NCBI GenBank assembly: GCA_027623205.1
Contig: JAQBYC010000010.1
Span: forward strand, 1 to 60,010
Direction of reading: 5' to 3'
Origin: Pseudomonadota bacterium
Lineage (GTDB): Bacteria; Pseudomonadota; Alphaproteobacteria; GCA-2731375
Length of the DNA: 60,010 nucleotides
The notes beneath the pieces were generated by a model. It was not told the origin of the DNA. It made no database searches and was given only the letters and a program-made list of their open reading frames with translations. The position numbers and the translations under genes are program-made. Numbering within the stretch: the first letter of the stretch is position 1; each line of letters opens with the position of its first letter. Positions 17,196 through 26,313 of the stretch are shown in pieces.

Positions 17196-18398
17196 CTAGG
17201 TTAGCGCGGCGCAGGCCTGCCGGATCAGGTCGCCGCCGCGGATCAGGTCCGCCTCGGGCGCGACGAAGCTGGCGCGGAAATACGGCGACAGGCCATAGGC
17301 CTCGCCCTGCACCACGGCGACGCCGACGGCATCCAAAAGGTACATGGTGAAATCCGTGTCGGTCTCGATGACCCGGCCATCGGGCGCCCGTTTGCCGATC
17401 GTTCCGGCGCAGGAACAAAATATATACATGGCCCCATCGGGCAGATCGCAGCTCAGCCCCGCGGCGGCATTCAGCTTTTCGAACAGCATATCGCGCCGGC
17501 GCTGCAGGTTCGCCGCCCGCGCGGCCAACAGGTCCTGGGGGCCGTTCAAGGCGGCCACCGCGGCGGCCTGACCCACCGCACTGACGCCGGCGGTGCTTTG
17601 CGACTGCATATTTGACATCTTGGCGATGATCTCCTTCGGCCCGCCCGCATAGCCGCAGCGGAAGCCGGTCATGGAATAGGCCTTGGAAACGCTGTTGACG
17701 GTCACCGTGCGGTCAAACAGCTTCGGCTCCACCTGGGCCAGGGTGGCGAACGCGCGGCCATCGAATAGCAGGTGCTCATAAACATCGTCGGTCAGGACAT
17801 GGACCCTTGCGTGGCGCAACAGGACATCCGCCAGCGCCCGCAGTTCCGCGTGGGAATAGGCCGCCCCGGTCGGGTTGGAGGGCGAACAGAACATCAGCCA
17901 CTTGGTTTGCGGCGTAATGGCTGCTTCCAGTTCTTCTGGCCGCATCTTGAATTTTTCATTCTGTCCGGCCAGCACGAAGACCGGCGTGCCGCCCGCCAGC
18001 TTCACCATATCCGGGTACGAGGCCCAATAAGGTCCGGGAATGATAACCTCGTCTCCGCCGGAAACGGTGGCCATGAGGGCGTTGAACAGCACCTGCTTCG
18101 AGCCGGCGCCGACGGCGATCTGGTCCAGTTCGTAATCCAGCCCGTTGTCGCGTCGGAATTTCGCCTGCACCGCCTGGCGCATGGCCAGGGTGCCGTTGAC
18201 GGGGGTGTACTGGATCTCGTTGCGCTCCATTAACCCGATCACCGCCTGCTTGGCATGCTCCGGAGCGGGGAAATCCGGCTCTCCCGCCGTCAGCTTAATG
18301 ATATCCCGGCCTTCGGCCTGGAGATCCCGGACCCGGGCCGAGGCGATCTGGCTGGGCGATGCTTTGAACCTGCTCATGCGGGGTGCGAAATCCACCAT
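17196..18398 (-). CDS. Class I/II aminotransferase (aspartate aminotransferase-like)
   Basis: The 400-residue protein has the fold-type I PLP layout of the AspC/AatA Ib subgroup: KLTAGEPDFPAPEHAKQAV, YTPVNGTLAMRQAV, CSPSNPTGAAYSHAEL, VLTDDVYEHLLFDG and the PLP-lysine motif NSVSKAYSMTGFRCGYAGG. It transfers an amino group between aspartate or another amino acid and a 2-oxo acid. The start at 18398 has GGGAGA just upstream; the frame extends to 18470 but that part has no homology-like content. It stands alone on the minus strand. Aspartate specificity is a family guess. Confidence 0.88.
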   Translation of the reverse strand: MVDFAPRMSRFKASPSQIASARVRDLQAEGRDIIKLTAGEPDFPAPEHAKQAVIGLMERNEIQYTPVNGTLAMRQAVQAKFRRDNGLDYELDQIAVGAGSKQVLFNALMATVSGGDEVIIPGPYWASYPDMVKLAGGTPVFVLAGQNEKFKMRPEELEAAITPQTKWLMFCSPSNPTGAAYSHAELRALADVLLRHARVHVLTDDVYEHLLFDGRAFATLAQVEPKLFDRTVTVNSVSKAYSMTGFRCGYAGGPKEIIAKMSNMQSQSTAGVSAVGQAAAVAALNGPQDLLAARAANLQRRRDMLFEKLNAAAGLSCDLPDGAMYIFCSCAGTIGKRAPDGRVIETDTDFTMYLLDAVGVAVVQGEAYGLSPYFRASFVAPEADLIRGGDLIRQACAALT

Positions 18399-18651
18399 AG
18401 TCTCCCTGTTGTTGCCTATCCACGCTGACGCTTTGCGCACCGGTTGTCCAAAACATATACCGTGCGGCATGACGAGTATGTTGGCAGGAAAAAGCGGACG
18501 CTACCCTTATTATTTCCGTCTGCCGGTCCAGTAATCTTGCCCCCACGCCCCGCCGCGCCCGAACTGTTTATGCCGGGGCGCCCCATCATACCTCCCGGCG
18601 GGACAATCGCCTGTCGTTGACAGTCGGGACGATTTCCGGGTTCCATGGCCT
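18399..18651. other. Divergent intergenic region without a gene
   Basis: This gap separates the leftward aminotransferase from the rightward PhyH gene. No supported gene is visible. It should hold the aminotransferase promoter; its right flank is occupied by repeat copy C. Confidence 0.5.
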
Positions 18652-18750
18652 AGGGCAATTTTCAATCAATTGGATTCGCTTTAGCGATCCAAGTGATTGG
18701 TTCAATTTCTCTTTTTTAAGAGTCCGAGCATGTTTAGAAGAAACATGCTC
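18652..18750 (-). repeat. Dispersed palindromic intergenic repeat, copy C
   Basis: This is the reverse-oriented full copy. It contains the best hairpin of the family: GAGCATGTTT and AAACATGCTC form a perfect 10-bp stem around AGAAG (18726-18750). The second palindrome is GGATTCGCTTTAGCGATCC (18672-18690). The element ends 27 bases before the PhyH start, so its hairpin would lie in the leader of that gene. Confidence 0.88.
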
Positions 18751-18777
18751 AAGGGTTTCATTTCAAGGGAGGCGGAA

Positions 18778-19626
18778 ATGCCGAAGGTGCTGTCCGCGCA
18801 ACAAATTGAGCATTTTCATGGTCAAGGTTTCCTGAAGGGCATTCCCGTTCTTTCGCAGGCGGAGGTCGCGCATTACCGCGGCTGCCTGGAATCGTTCGAG
18901 CGCAGGTATCCGAACGATGTCAAAAAACTAAAGAGCAAGTCGCATATTTTGTGCCCCTGGGTCGCGGACATGGCGCGGAATCCGAACATTCTCGATATCT
19001 ATGAAGATCTGATCGGTCCCAATATTTTGTGTTACAGCATGGCGTTCAGGGTCAAGGACCCCGATGGAAAGACCTTCGCGGGTTGGCATCAGGACGGCGC
19101 GGCCAACCCGATTAAGCCCATTCTGGTCATTGGCGCTCTCGCGCTGGCGGATTGCAGCCTCGCCCATGGCTGTTTGAAGGTTATTCCCGGATCCCACAAG
19201 AGCGGCGTCCTGCCGCATATTGATACCGGGAATCCGGACAGCATCCTGTCGCGCGGGCAATTCATTTCCAGCCATATTGATGAGTCGAAAGCCGTCAATC
19301 TGGAGTTGAAGGCCGGCGAGATCGGGTTGTTCAATGCAGGCATTATTCACAGCTCTCCCGTAAACACTTCGGACGCACGCCGGATCGTCGTGTTGGTGGA
19401 GATGATCCCGGCGCACACCGAAGTCCGGGCGTATCGAGATTCCGCCATGCTTGTCCGCGGGGTCGATGCGTTCAACAACGTGGATGTCGACCCTGCGCCC
19501 AGCGCGGAATTCGGCCCGGAAGAACGCGCCGCATGGCGCCTGGCCACCATGAAAGTCGGCAAGAATATATTCGAGGGCAGTCCGTTGCCGCCCACGGCGG
19601 TGTATGCGGGACAGCCCACCAACTAG
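18778..19626 (+). CDS. Phytanoyl-CoA dioxygenase (PhyH) family Fe(II)/2-oxoglutarate oxygenase
   Basis: The 282-residue protein has the iron triad HxD...H: GWHQDGA gives H104 and D106, and GIIHSSPVNTSDARR gives H191, with R201 the likely 2-oxoglutarate anchor. The HGCLKVIPGSHKSG block is typical of PhyH proteins. Expected reaction: hydroxylation of a small molecule with 2-oxoglutarate and O2. The ATG at 18778 has AAGGGAGG a few bases upstream; the longer open frame runs back into the repeat and is rejected. The gene is bracketed by repeat copies C and E in the same orientation. Substrate unknown. Confidence 0.88.
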   Translation: MPKVLSAQQIEHFHGQGFLKGIPVLSQAEVAHYRGCLESFERRYPNDVKKLKSKSHILCPWVADMARNPNILDIYEDLIGPNILCYSMAFRVKDPDGKTFAGWHQDGAANPIKPILVIGALALADCSLAHGCLKVIPGSHKSGVLPHIDTGNPDSILSRGQFISSHIDESKAVNLELKAGEIGLFNAGIIHSSPVNTSDARRIVVLVEMIPAHTEVRAYRDSAMLVRGVDAFNNVDVDPAPSAEFGPEERAAWRLATMKVGKNIFEGSPLPPTAVYAGQPTN

Positions 19627-19690
19627 CGCAATTTTCGATTAATTGGAGTGCTGATGCAACTTAGGTAGTTGGTTCATTTGCGCTTCCCTA
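19625..19690 (-). repeat. Dispersed palindromic intergenic repeat, degenerate copy E
   Basis: AGCGCAATTTTCGATTAATTGG, then AGTTGGTTCATTTG, matches the first two-thirds of the reverse-oriented element (copy C reads GGCAATTTTCAATCAATTGG, then ATTGGTTCAATT). The GCGA palindrome and the terminal GAGCATG hairpin have decayed or were lost. The AG of the PhyH stop codon TAG is its first base pair. Confidence 0.6.
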
Positions 19691-19704
19691 AAACCAAAAT
19701 CACC

Positions 19705-21354
19705 TCAGTAGTCGGTATCGAAGCCATAGTCGCGGGCGGCGGCTTCGGGGGTAATGAAGCCCTCGGCCAGATCGGCCAGGACCGCCTCCCGTGGGCGCCC
19801 GGCCGGATCGCCGTAGCCGCCGCCGCCGGCTTCGATCAACGCGATGCGGTCGCCGGGCCGCAGCTCGTAATGCCCTTTCGGGTCCACGGTCAGATCGTTC
19901 AGGCGATGTTCCCGCAGCCTGCCGGGACCGCCGCCCAGCAGACCCAGGGGAGGAAATTCGGTCCGGTTGGCCATGCAAAAGACCGTCAGCAGATGCTTGG
20001 AGTCATTGCGGATCACCACCTCCTGGCCCAGGCCGCCACGGGCGGCGCCGATGCCGCCCGAATCCGGCAGCAGCAACTTGCGTTCGACGGTGGTCGAGGT
20101 CAGGGTCTCCCAAACCTCAACCGGCACCACGGCCATGTTCGATGGCCCCGGCGTCGTCTCCGCGCCGTCCAGGCCCGCCAGGGCGCCAAAGCCTCCCGAG
20201 GCGAAATAGATCGTGGAGACATCATAACCATCCCGGTGCCGGCCTTGAAATGTCATCAGATCCATCATGCCGCAATCGGCCTGGATACGCTCCGGCACCG
20301 CCCTTGCCAGAGCGCCGAACACCAGGGGCGAGACGAAATGGCCGATCATGTGCCGCGCCCCGGTGGCCGCGGGTGGCTGGGCGTCCAGCAGACATCCCGT
20401 GGGCGCGGTAACGGTTATGGGCACGACGCTGCCGCCGTTGTTGGGCAGTTCCGGCACCGTCAGGCACTTGATGGAATACAGCACCATGGCGCGGGTATAA
20501 CAAAACGGCACGTTGATGCCGCGGCGCACACAAGCATCGGTGCCGGCAAAATCGACGGTCATGGCATCGCCCGCAATATCGATGCGGCAGGCGAGGGTCA
20601 GGGGTCCATCCACCCCCTCGATCTGGATTTCGTTGCGATAGGCGCCATCGGGCATCTGGCCAATGCGCTGCCGGGTCGCGGCCTCGGAACGGGCGCGTAT
20701 TTCATGGGAAAGAGCGGCGAAATCGGACAGGCCGTAGTCCGCCAGAAAGGCGAGCAACATGGCCTCGCCGGCCTTGGTCGCGGTGACATTGGCCAGCAGA
20801 TCGCCGATCACCTGATCCGCGGCCCGGACATTGTTCCGCACCAGTTCGATGATGAAGTCGTTGCGCCGGCCGCCCTCGAACAGCTTGCAGACCGGCAGGC
20901 GCAGGCCCTCGTGATAAATCTCCCGCGCCGCCGCGCCAAAGCCCAAGCCGCCTATGTCCGGCAGATGGGTGATCGAGATGACATAGGCGACGATGCGATC
21001 GTCCCGGAAAATCGGCCGCATGACGTTGATGTCGAAGGTGTGTCCGGTGCCAAGCCAGGGGTCGTTGGTGATCACCACATCGCCGGGCGTCAGGCTGCCG
21101 GGCGGGAAACGCGCCAGCATATGTTGCAGGGTCGCGGGCGCCGTGCCCATGAAAACCGGTACGCTGTAGGTGCCTTGGGCCATCAATTGTCCGTCGGCAT
21201 CCATCAAAGCCACGGTCAGATCATAACTTTCGCTGACGATGGTGGAGAATGAGGTTCTGACCAGGGTCGACACGATCTCGTCGGAAATGGCGACCAGGCG
21301 ATCCCACATGATGCCGATGCCGACCGCGTCCAATGTTTGCCGGGTCTCCGTCAT
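19705..21354 (-). CDS. hyuB: Hydantoinase/oxoprolinase family protein, subunit B (second pair)
   Basis: The 549-residue HyuB homologue has ETSFSTI-like LVRTSFSTIVSESYDLTVAL near the N-terminus, then VVITNDPWLGTGHTFDIN (the family's NDP motif with GT in place of GGT), and a glycine-rich SGGIGAARGGLGQE and EAGGGGYGDPAGRP near the end. Its start overlaps the hyuA stop by ATGA. It is last in a leftward operon that includes a molybdenum hydroxylase, so it probably completes an ATP-dependent opening or carboxylation step on the hydroxylated product. Substrate not established. Confidence 0.9.
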   Translation of the reverse strand: MTETRQTLDAVGIGIMWDRLVAISDEIVSTLVRTSFSTIVSESYDLTVALMDADGQLMAQGTYSVPVFMGTAPATLQHMLARFPPGSLTPGDVVITNDPWLGTGHTFDINVMRPIFRDDRIVAYVISITHLPDIGGLGFGAAAREIYHEGLRLPVCKLFEGGRRNDFIIELVRNNVRAADQVIGDLLANVTATKAGEAMLLAFLADYGLSDFAALSHEIRARSEAATRQRIGQMPDGAYRNEIQIEGVDGPLTLACRIDIAGDAMTVDFAGTDACVRRGINVPFCYTRAMVLYSIKCLTVPELPNNGGSVVPITVTAPTGCLLDAQPPAATGARHMIGHFVSPLVFGALARAVPERIQADCGMMDLMTFQGRHRDGYDVSTIYFASGGFGALAGLDGAETTPGPSNMAVVPVEVWETLTSTTVERKLLLPDSGGIGAARGGLGQEVVIRNDSKHLLTVFCMANRTEFPPLGLLGGGPGRLREHRLNDLTVDPKGHYELRPGDRIALIEAGGGGYGDPAGRPREAVLADLAEGFITPEAAARDYGFDTDY

Positions 21355-23426
21355 GATGCACCTGCCACGCTGGTCAATTCGGCCACAAGGTTGCCAAATT
21401 CGTCTACCTGAACCCGATCGCGAATGCCGATCACCACCGTCGATTCCCGTTCCTCGATCAATGCCGGTCCGTCGATGGCCGCACCGATGCCCAGGTCATG
21501 GCGGTCATAGACCGGCGTTGGAACATAGTCCCCGCCGAAATAGGCCTGCCGGGTCGCCTTGGGCATGGCCGCGCCGGTTGCCGGCGGCCGGGCGGTCGCC
21601 AAATCCGGGGGTGCGGCGGACGCCTCCACTTTCCACGTGGTTATGACCGGCGGCGCGTCCAACAGGGCGGCGCCGTGGATCGCCGAATAATGCGCCTGAA
21701 AGATCCTGGGCAATGCTTCCACGCCGGCATCCGGCGGCAGGCTCACCTCGATCTCATGGCCCTGGCCGTGATAGCGCATGTCCAGGCGCCGGACGATGGT
21801 CATGGCCCCTGGCGCGACATCCGCCGCGGCCAGGGGCGCCATGGCTTCCGCCTCCAGCGCGGCGAAGGTCGCGGCAAAATCGGCGGGCGTCAGATCGGCC
21901 ACGAAGGTCTGCCGGGTTCGCGCCACTTCAAAGTTCAGCGGGCTGGCCAATAGCCCCAGGGCCGACATGACGCCGGCGGCGACGGGAAAGATCACCCGTG
22001 GAATACCCAGTTTGCGCGCCACGCCCATGGCATGCACCGGGCCGGAGCCGCCAAAGGCAACCATGGAACTGGCCCGGTAATCGAAGCCCCGTTCCGAGGC
22101 GTGAATGCGAAACGCCCTGGCCACGTCTTCATCGATGATTTCGTGGATGCCCCAGGCCGCCCGCGCCAGGGATATCTCCAGCGGCGCGGCGATTTGCCCC
22201 ATGATGACCCGTTCGGCGGCGGCCCTATCTAGGGTCATGGCGCCGCCCAGAAAAAAGCCGGGGTCAAGATAACCCAGGACCAGATTGGCGTCGGTCAATG
22301 TGGCGGCATCCCCGCCCTGGCCATAGCAGGCGGGACCCGGCGCGGCGCCGGCGCTGCGCGGCCCGACTTGAATGGTGCCGCGCACATCAACCTCGGCGAT
22401 CGAGCCGCCGCCCGCACCGATCTCGATCATATCGATCACCGGGCTCTGCACGGGCAGGCCGCTGCCCGCCTTGAAGCCATGGGCGCGGGCGATTTCCTGG
22501 TGATAGACCTTGACCGCCGCGCCGCCGCGGATCAGCGCGCCCTTGGCCGTGGTGCCGCCCATGTCAAAGGACAGCAGTTCGGGCAGGTTCAGCGCGCGGC
22601 CGTGAAAGGCTGACATCTGGGCGCCCGCGGCCGGGCCGGATTCGATCACCCGCACGGGGAACCGCCGGGCCGTTTCGGGCGTCAGGGTGCCGCCGCTGGA
22701 AGACATGACGAAAAGCCGCCCGGTGAAACCAAGCTCTGCCAAGCCCGTTTCCAGGCGTCCTAGATATTGATCGAACATGGGTTGGGTAAAGGCATTGATG
22801 CAGGTCGTCGTGAAACGCTCGAACTCCCGCCATTCCGGCGAGACCTCGGATGACAGGGACACCATGAGATCGGGATAGGCCGCCGCCGCCATCTCGCGCA
22901 GGGCCTGTTCGTGGCTGGGATTGGCGTAACCATGCAGCAGGCAGATCGCCAGGGACTCGATGTCCTGTTCCTCGACCAGGCCGGTCAGGGCGGCCCGGGC
23001 GCCAGCCAGATCCAGCGGTATATCAACGCGGCCGTCGTAATGACATCGCTCGTCCACCTCGGCGCGCCGGCGCCGCGGCACCAGGGGGGCGGGAAATACC
23101 AGACGCAGGTCAAACACGTCATAGCGTTTTTCCCGGGCCATATCGAGGATATCGCGGAAACCGCGGGTGGTCAGCATGCCGGTGCGGGCGCCCTTGCGCT
23201 CGATCACCGCATTGGTGACCAGGGTGGTGCCATGCACGATCTCCACCACGGCGGCCAGATCAAGGGCGTGGCGCGCCAGCAGCGTGGCGGTGCCTTCAAG
23301 TACGGCCCGCGACGGATCATCCGGCGTGGTCAGCTGCTTGTGAATGGCAAAGCTGCCGTCGCCGCCATTGAACAAGGCAAAATCGGTGAAGGTCCCGCCG
23401 ATATCAATGCCGAGGCGATACGCCAT
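21351..23426 (-). CDS. hyuA: Hydantoinase/oxoprolinase family protein, subunit A (second pair)
   Basis: This protein of about 691 residues starts YRLGIDIGGTFTDFALFNG and has a second nucleotide motif LSFDMGGTTAKGALI near residue 280, followed by SSMVAFGGSGPVHAMGVARK. It is an ATP-dependent partner of the HyuB encoded next (4-base overlap). The ATG at 23426 has GGGAGA at good spacing; the GTG/ATG at 23444 would place the ribosome site inside the coding region. It lies 53 bases after the molybdenum hydroxylase large subunit. It differs clearly from the first HyuA at 12742. Confidence 0.9.
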   Translation of the reverse strand: MAYRLGIDIGGTFTDFALFNGGDGSFAIHKQLTTPDDPSRAVLEGTATLLARHALDLAAVVEIVHGTTLVTNAVIERKGARTGMLTTRGFRDILDMAREKRYDVFDLRLVFPAPLVPRRRRAEVDERCHYDGRVDIPLDLAGARAALTGLVEEQDIESLAICLLHGYANPSHEQALREMAAAAYPDLMVSLSSEVSPEWREFERFTTTCINAFTQPMFDQYLGRLETGLAELGFTGRLFVMSSSGGTLTPETARRFPVRVIESGPAAGAQMSAFHGRALNLPELLSFDMGGTTAKGALIRGGAAVKVYHQEIARAHGFKAGSGLPVQSPVIDMIEIGAGGGSIAEVDVRGTIQVGPRSAGAAPGPACYGQGGDAATLTDANLVLGYLDPGFFLGGAMTLDRAAAERVIMGQIAAPLEISLARAAWGIHEIIDEDVARAFRIHASERGFDYRASSMVAFGGSGPVHAMGVARKLGIPRVIFPVAAGVMSALGLLASPLNFEVARTRQTFVADLTPADFAATFAALEAEAMAPLAAADVAPGAMTIVRRLDMRYHGQGHEIEVSLPPDAGVEALPRIFQAHYSAIHGAALLDAPPVITTWKVEASAAPPDLATARPPATGAAMPKATRQAYFGGDYVPTPVYDRHDLGIGAAIDGPALIEERESTVVIGIRDRVQVDEFGNLVAELTSVAGAS

Positions 23427-23479
23427 GGTATTCGTCTCCCTCATTCTCTGCTCTCTCCACCCCTCAACTGGAAATGATC

Positions 23480-25819
23480 CTAAAACCGGCCCAGGGCCCG
23501 TAACAGTCGTGCCGGCGTGATGGGCACCTCCGCGATGCTTGCAGCAAACGGCGAAATAGCGTCGTTGACGGCGTTTAGAATGGCCCCCACGGCCCCGGCG
23601 GTGCCGGCCTCGCCGGCGCCTTTCGCGCCCAGGACCGAGGTCTCGGTCGGGGTTTCGATGTGGGCAACCTCGATATCGGGCATTTCCCCGGCCATGGGCA
23701 CCAGATAGTCCGCGAAGCTGCCGGTCAACAGCTGCCCGGCCGGGTCGTAGCGTAATTCCTCATACAGCGCGGCGCCGATGCCCTGTACCGCGCCGCCGCG
23801 GATTTGTTCGCGGACCAAAAGCGGGTTCAGGATGCGGCCGCAGTCGTGCACCACCAGATGGCGCAGGGGCCTGACGATGCCGGTGTCCACGTCCACCTCG
23901 ACAATGGCGATCTGCACGCCGTTGCCGGCCAGGAACAGGCGGCCCCGGGTCGCGTACCGTTCGACCACCGTCAGATCCGCCGTGACGTCCCCGGGGATGC
24001 TGTAGGGCTGAAAATGGCCAATCCGGCTGATCTCGGAGACCGCCATATGGGCGTAGGTGGTTGCAATATCCACCACCATGCCTTGCTCGATGGTCAGTTC
24101 GGTGGCGTTTTTCTGCAACAGGCTCGCCGCGATGGCCAGGATATTCTGCCGCAGGGTGGCGGCGGCGCGCAGGGCCGCCTCGCCCGCCAGGGCCGCCCCG
24201 CGCGAACCCCAGGATCCGCCGCCCATGGGGCACAGCGCGCTGTCGCCGCTGATCACCTCGACCTCCGATAAAGGCACGCCCAACACGCCGGCGACGACTT
24301 GCTGGATGCCCGTATCGATGCCCTGACCCTGGTCGGTGGCGCCGGTATAGCAGCGTACGGCGCCGGATGCTTCCAGGCGCAGCAGGCAGGTCTCCTGGGC
24401 GCTGATATGCTGGCCGCCCTCGCCATAATATTCCGGGCCGATGGCCGTCAATTCCACGAAAGTGGCGACCCCGATGCCGCGATGTACATTGCGGGTCCGC
24501 AGTTCCGCCTGCTCCTGGCGGAATTGCGCCACATCGATGATCTCCAGCGCCTTGTCGAGGCAGGCGGTGAAGGACAGGTTTTCGAACTCAACCCCGCCGA
24601 CGGAAGTGGTGGGAAAATCAGCTTCATTCAGATAGTTCCGCCGCCGGACCGCGATCGGGTCCAGGCCCAGGCGGGAAGCGCCAAGATCGATCAGGCGCTC
24701 GGCCACGGCGCAGGCAATGGGATGCCCGACCGAGCGGATATGACCCAGGATGCTCTTGTTCAGGAAGGCCATGCGCAGGTTGGCCTGATAGTTGGCATGG
24801 CGATAGGGCGCGCCCGTCAGGCGTATGATCTGATTGCCCTCGGCGATGGAGCTGCGCGGGTACTGGCCATAGGCGCCGGCATTGAAAAGATCGTCGACCT
24901 GCAAGGCCAGAATTTCGCCGGTCGGGGAAAAGGCCATGCGGGCGTGGACCTCGTGATCCCGGCAATGCACATCGGAGAGGAAGGATTCCAGGCGGTCGGC
25001 GATATATTTGACCGGCCGGCACAGCAGACGGGCGGCGGCGCAGGCGACCAGTTCGTCCGCCATCAGGTGATGTTTCAAACCGAACGCGCCGCCGACGTCG
25101 GGGCAGATGACCCTGACCTTGTGCTCGGGCAGGCCCAGCAAACGGGCATACAGGTCCTGTTGCTGGTGCGGCGTCTGATGCGACTGATGCACGGTCAGGC
25201 GGCTTTCCCCGGGTTCGAATTCGGCGATAATGCCGCGTGGTTCCAGGCTGACGCCACTGTGGCGGTGAAAGCGGAAATGCTCTTCGGCCACATGCGCGGC
25301 CGCCCGGAAGGCCGCCTCCGCATCGCCCGCCGTGATCTCCGCTGCAAAGGCCAGATTATTCGCCATATCGCCGTGCAGAACCGCCGCCTCCGGCGCCAGA
25401 GCCTGGTTCGCATCCATGACCGCGGGCAGTTCCCGCCAGTCGACGGAAACCCGTTCCGCGCCATCTTCGGCCACGGCGCGGCTTTCACCGAGAACGGCAG
25501 CGACCGCTTCGCCCTGCCAGCGGACCACGTCGCGGGCCAGGGCGGACTGTTCCGGCGCGGCCATGCCTGGAAACAGCTTATGGGCCGCCCGCCAGGACGA
25601 CACGGCGGTCTCCAGATCCGCGGCGGTCAAGACCGCGACAATCCCCGGTAGGGCCAGGGCATCGGCGCGATCGATCGCGCCGATGCGGGCATGGGCGTGG
25701 GGACTGCGCACAAGGGCCAGATGCAGCATGCGGGGCAGATTGATGTCGTCGACATACCTGCCCCGGCCGGACAACAGGCGTTTGGCGCGGTCCCGGGGTA
25801 CTTCGGCGCCGATCGTCAT
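23480..25819 (-). CDS. Molybdenum hydroxylase large subunit (xanthine dehydrogenase/CoxL family)
   Basis: The 779-residue molybdopterin-binding protein has RDRAKRLLSGRGRYVDDI at the N-terminus, the cofactor-binding VCPDVGGAFGLKHHLMADE near residue 240, GATDQGQGIDTGIQQV near residue 500 and the C-terminal LGAKGAGEAGTAGAVGAIL with the catalytic Glu of the family. Where CO dehydrogenase has AYRCSFR and type II homologues AYRGAGR, this protein reads GHIRSVGHP, so it is neither a CO dehydrogenase nor a common type II member. It should hydroxylate a carbon using water in a complex with the two small subunits encoded just upstream. The substrate pocket looks unusual. Confidence 0.9.
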   Translation of the reverse strand: MTIGAEVPRDRAKRLLSGRGRYVDDINLPRMLHLALVRSPHAHARIGAIDRADALALPGIVAVLTAADLETAVSSWRAAHKLFPGMAAPEQSALARDVVRWQGEAVAAVLGESRAVAEDGAERVSVDWRELPAVMDANQALAPEAAVLHGDMANNLAFAAEITAGDAEAAFRAAAHVAEEHFRFHRHSGVSLEPRGIIAEFEPGESRLTVHQSHQTPHQQQDLYARLLGLPEHKVRVICPDVGGAFGLKHHLMADELVACAAARLLCRPVKYIADRLESFLSDVHCRDHEVHARMAFSPTGEILALQVDDLFNAGAYGQYPRSSIAEGNQIIRLTGAPYRHANYQANLRMAFLNKSILGHIRSVGHPIACAVAERLIDLGASRLGLDPIAVRRRNYLNEADFPTTSVGGVEFENLSFTACLDKALEIIDVAQFRQEQAELRTRNVHRGIGVATFVELTAIGPEYYGEGGQHISAQETCLLRLEASGAVRCYTGATDQGQGIDTGIQQVVAGVLGVPLSEVEVISGDSALCPMGGGSWGSRGAALAGEAALRAAATLRQNILAIAASLLQKNATELTIEQGMVVDIATTYAHMAVSEISRIGHFQPYSIPGDVTADLTVVERYATRGRLFLAGNGVQIAIVEVDVDTGIVRPLRHLVVHDCGRILNPLLVREQIRGGAVQGIGAALYEELRYDPAGQLLTGSFADYLVPMAGEMPDIEVAHIETPTETSVLGAKGAGEAGTAGAVGAILNAVNDAISPFAASIAEVPITPARLLRALGRF

Positions 25820-26313
25820 GCGGCGGGCGCTTCCCGCCGGGCCCGGGACACCGCCGCGACGGCATCGACGATGGCCTGATAGCCGGTGCAGCGGCAGAAA
25901 TTGCCCGAGAGGTAGTCGCGGATCTCCTCCCGGCTGGGCAGCGGGTTGGCCTGCAATAATTCATGGGCGCTCAACAGCATGCCGGGGGTGCAGAAGCCGC
26001 ATTGCAGGGCATTCAGGAGATGAAACATCGCCTGCAATTCGGCCATCAGGCCATTGTCGCCGTTGCCGGCGCCTTCGATGGTCTGCACCACGCAGCCATC
26101 GGCCTGCACGGCAAGCACCAGGCAGCCGCGCACGGTCTGATCATCCAACACTACGGTGCAGGCCCCGCAGGCGCCCTGTTCGCAACCCACATGGCTGCCC
26201 GTGAAGCCCAGATCATGGCGCAGGAAATCAACCAGGTTCAGGCGCACCGGGACGTCGCGCGCCACGGCTTCGCCGTTTACCGTCAGGGTTATGCGACGCG
26301 ACTTTGAACTCAT
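25816..26313 (-). CDS. Molybdenum hydroxylase [2Fe-2S] subunit (CoxS-like)
   Basis: The 165-residue protein has both iron-sulfur sites of the family: the plant-type [21 protein letters not shown] (about residues 44-64) and the helical-domain [12 protein letters not shown] plus [16 protein letters not shown]. It passes electrons from the molybdenum centre to the FAD subunit. Its gene overlaps both neighbours by 4 bases (ATGA), giving the order FAD, FeS, Mo in the transcript. All eight expected cysteines are present, so the protein looks functional. Confidence 0.95.
   Translation of the reverse strand: MSSKSRRITLTVNGEAVARDVPVRLNLVDFLRHDLGFTGSHVGCEQGACGACTVVLDDQTVRGCLVLAVQADGCVVQTIEGAGNGDNGLMAELQAMFHLLNALQCGFCTPGMLLSAHELLQANPLPSREEIRDYLSGNFCRCTGYQAIVDAVAAVSRARREAPAA

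Noticed and set aside
18697-18777. N-terminal extension of the PhyH protein
   Set aside because: The extra codons come from repeat copy C; the ATG at 18778 has a strong ribosome site.
19669-21252. Long rightward open frame of about 527 codons
   Set aside because: It is antisense to the hyuB gene, has histidine/glycine-rich composition typical of a shadow frame in GC-rich DNA and no recognisable domain.
24299-25651. Long rightward open frame of about 450 codons
   Set aside because: It is antisense to the molybdenum hydroxylase large subunit, which has clear family motifs.
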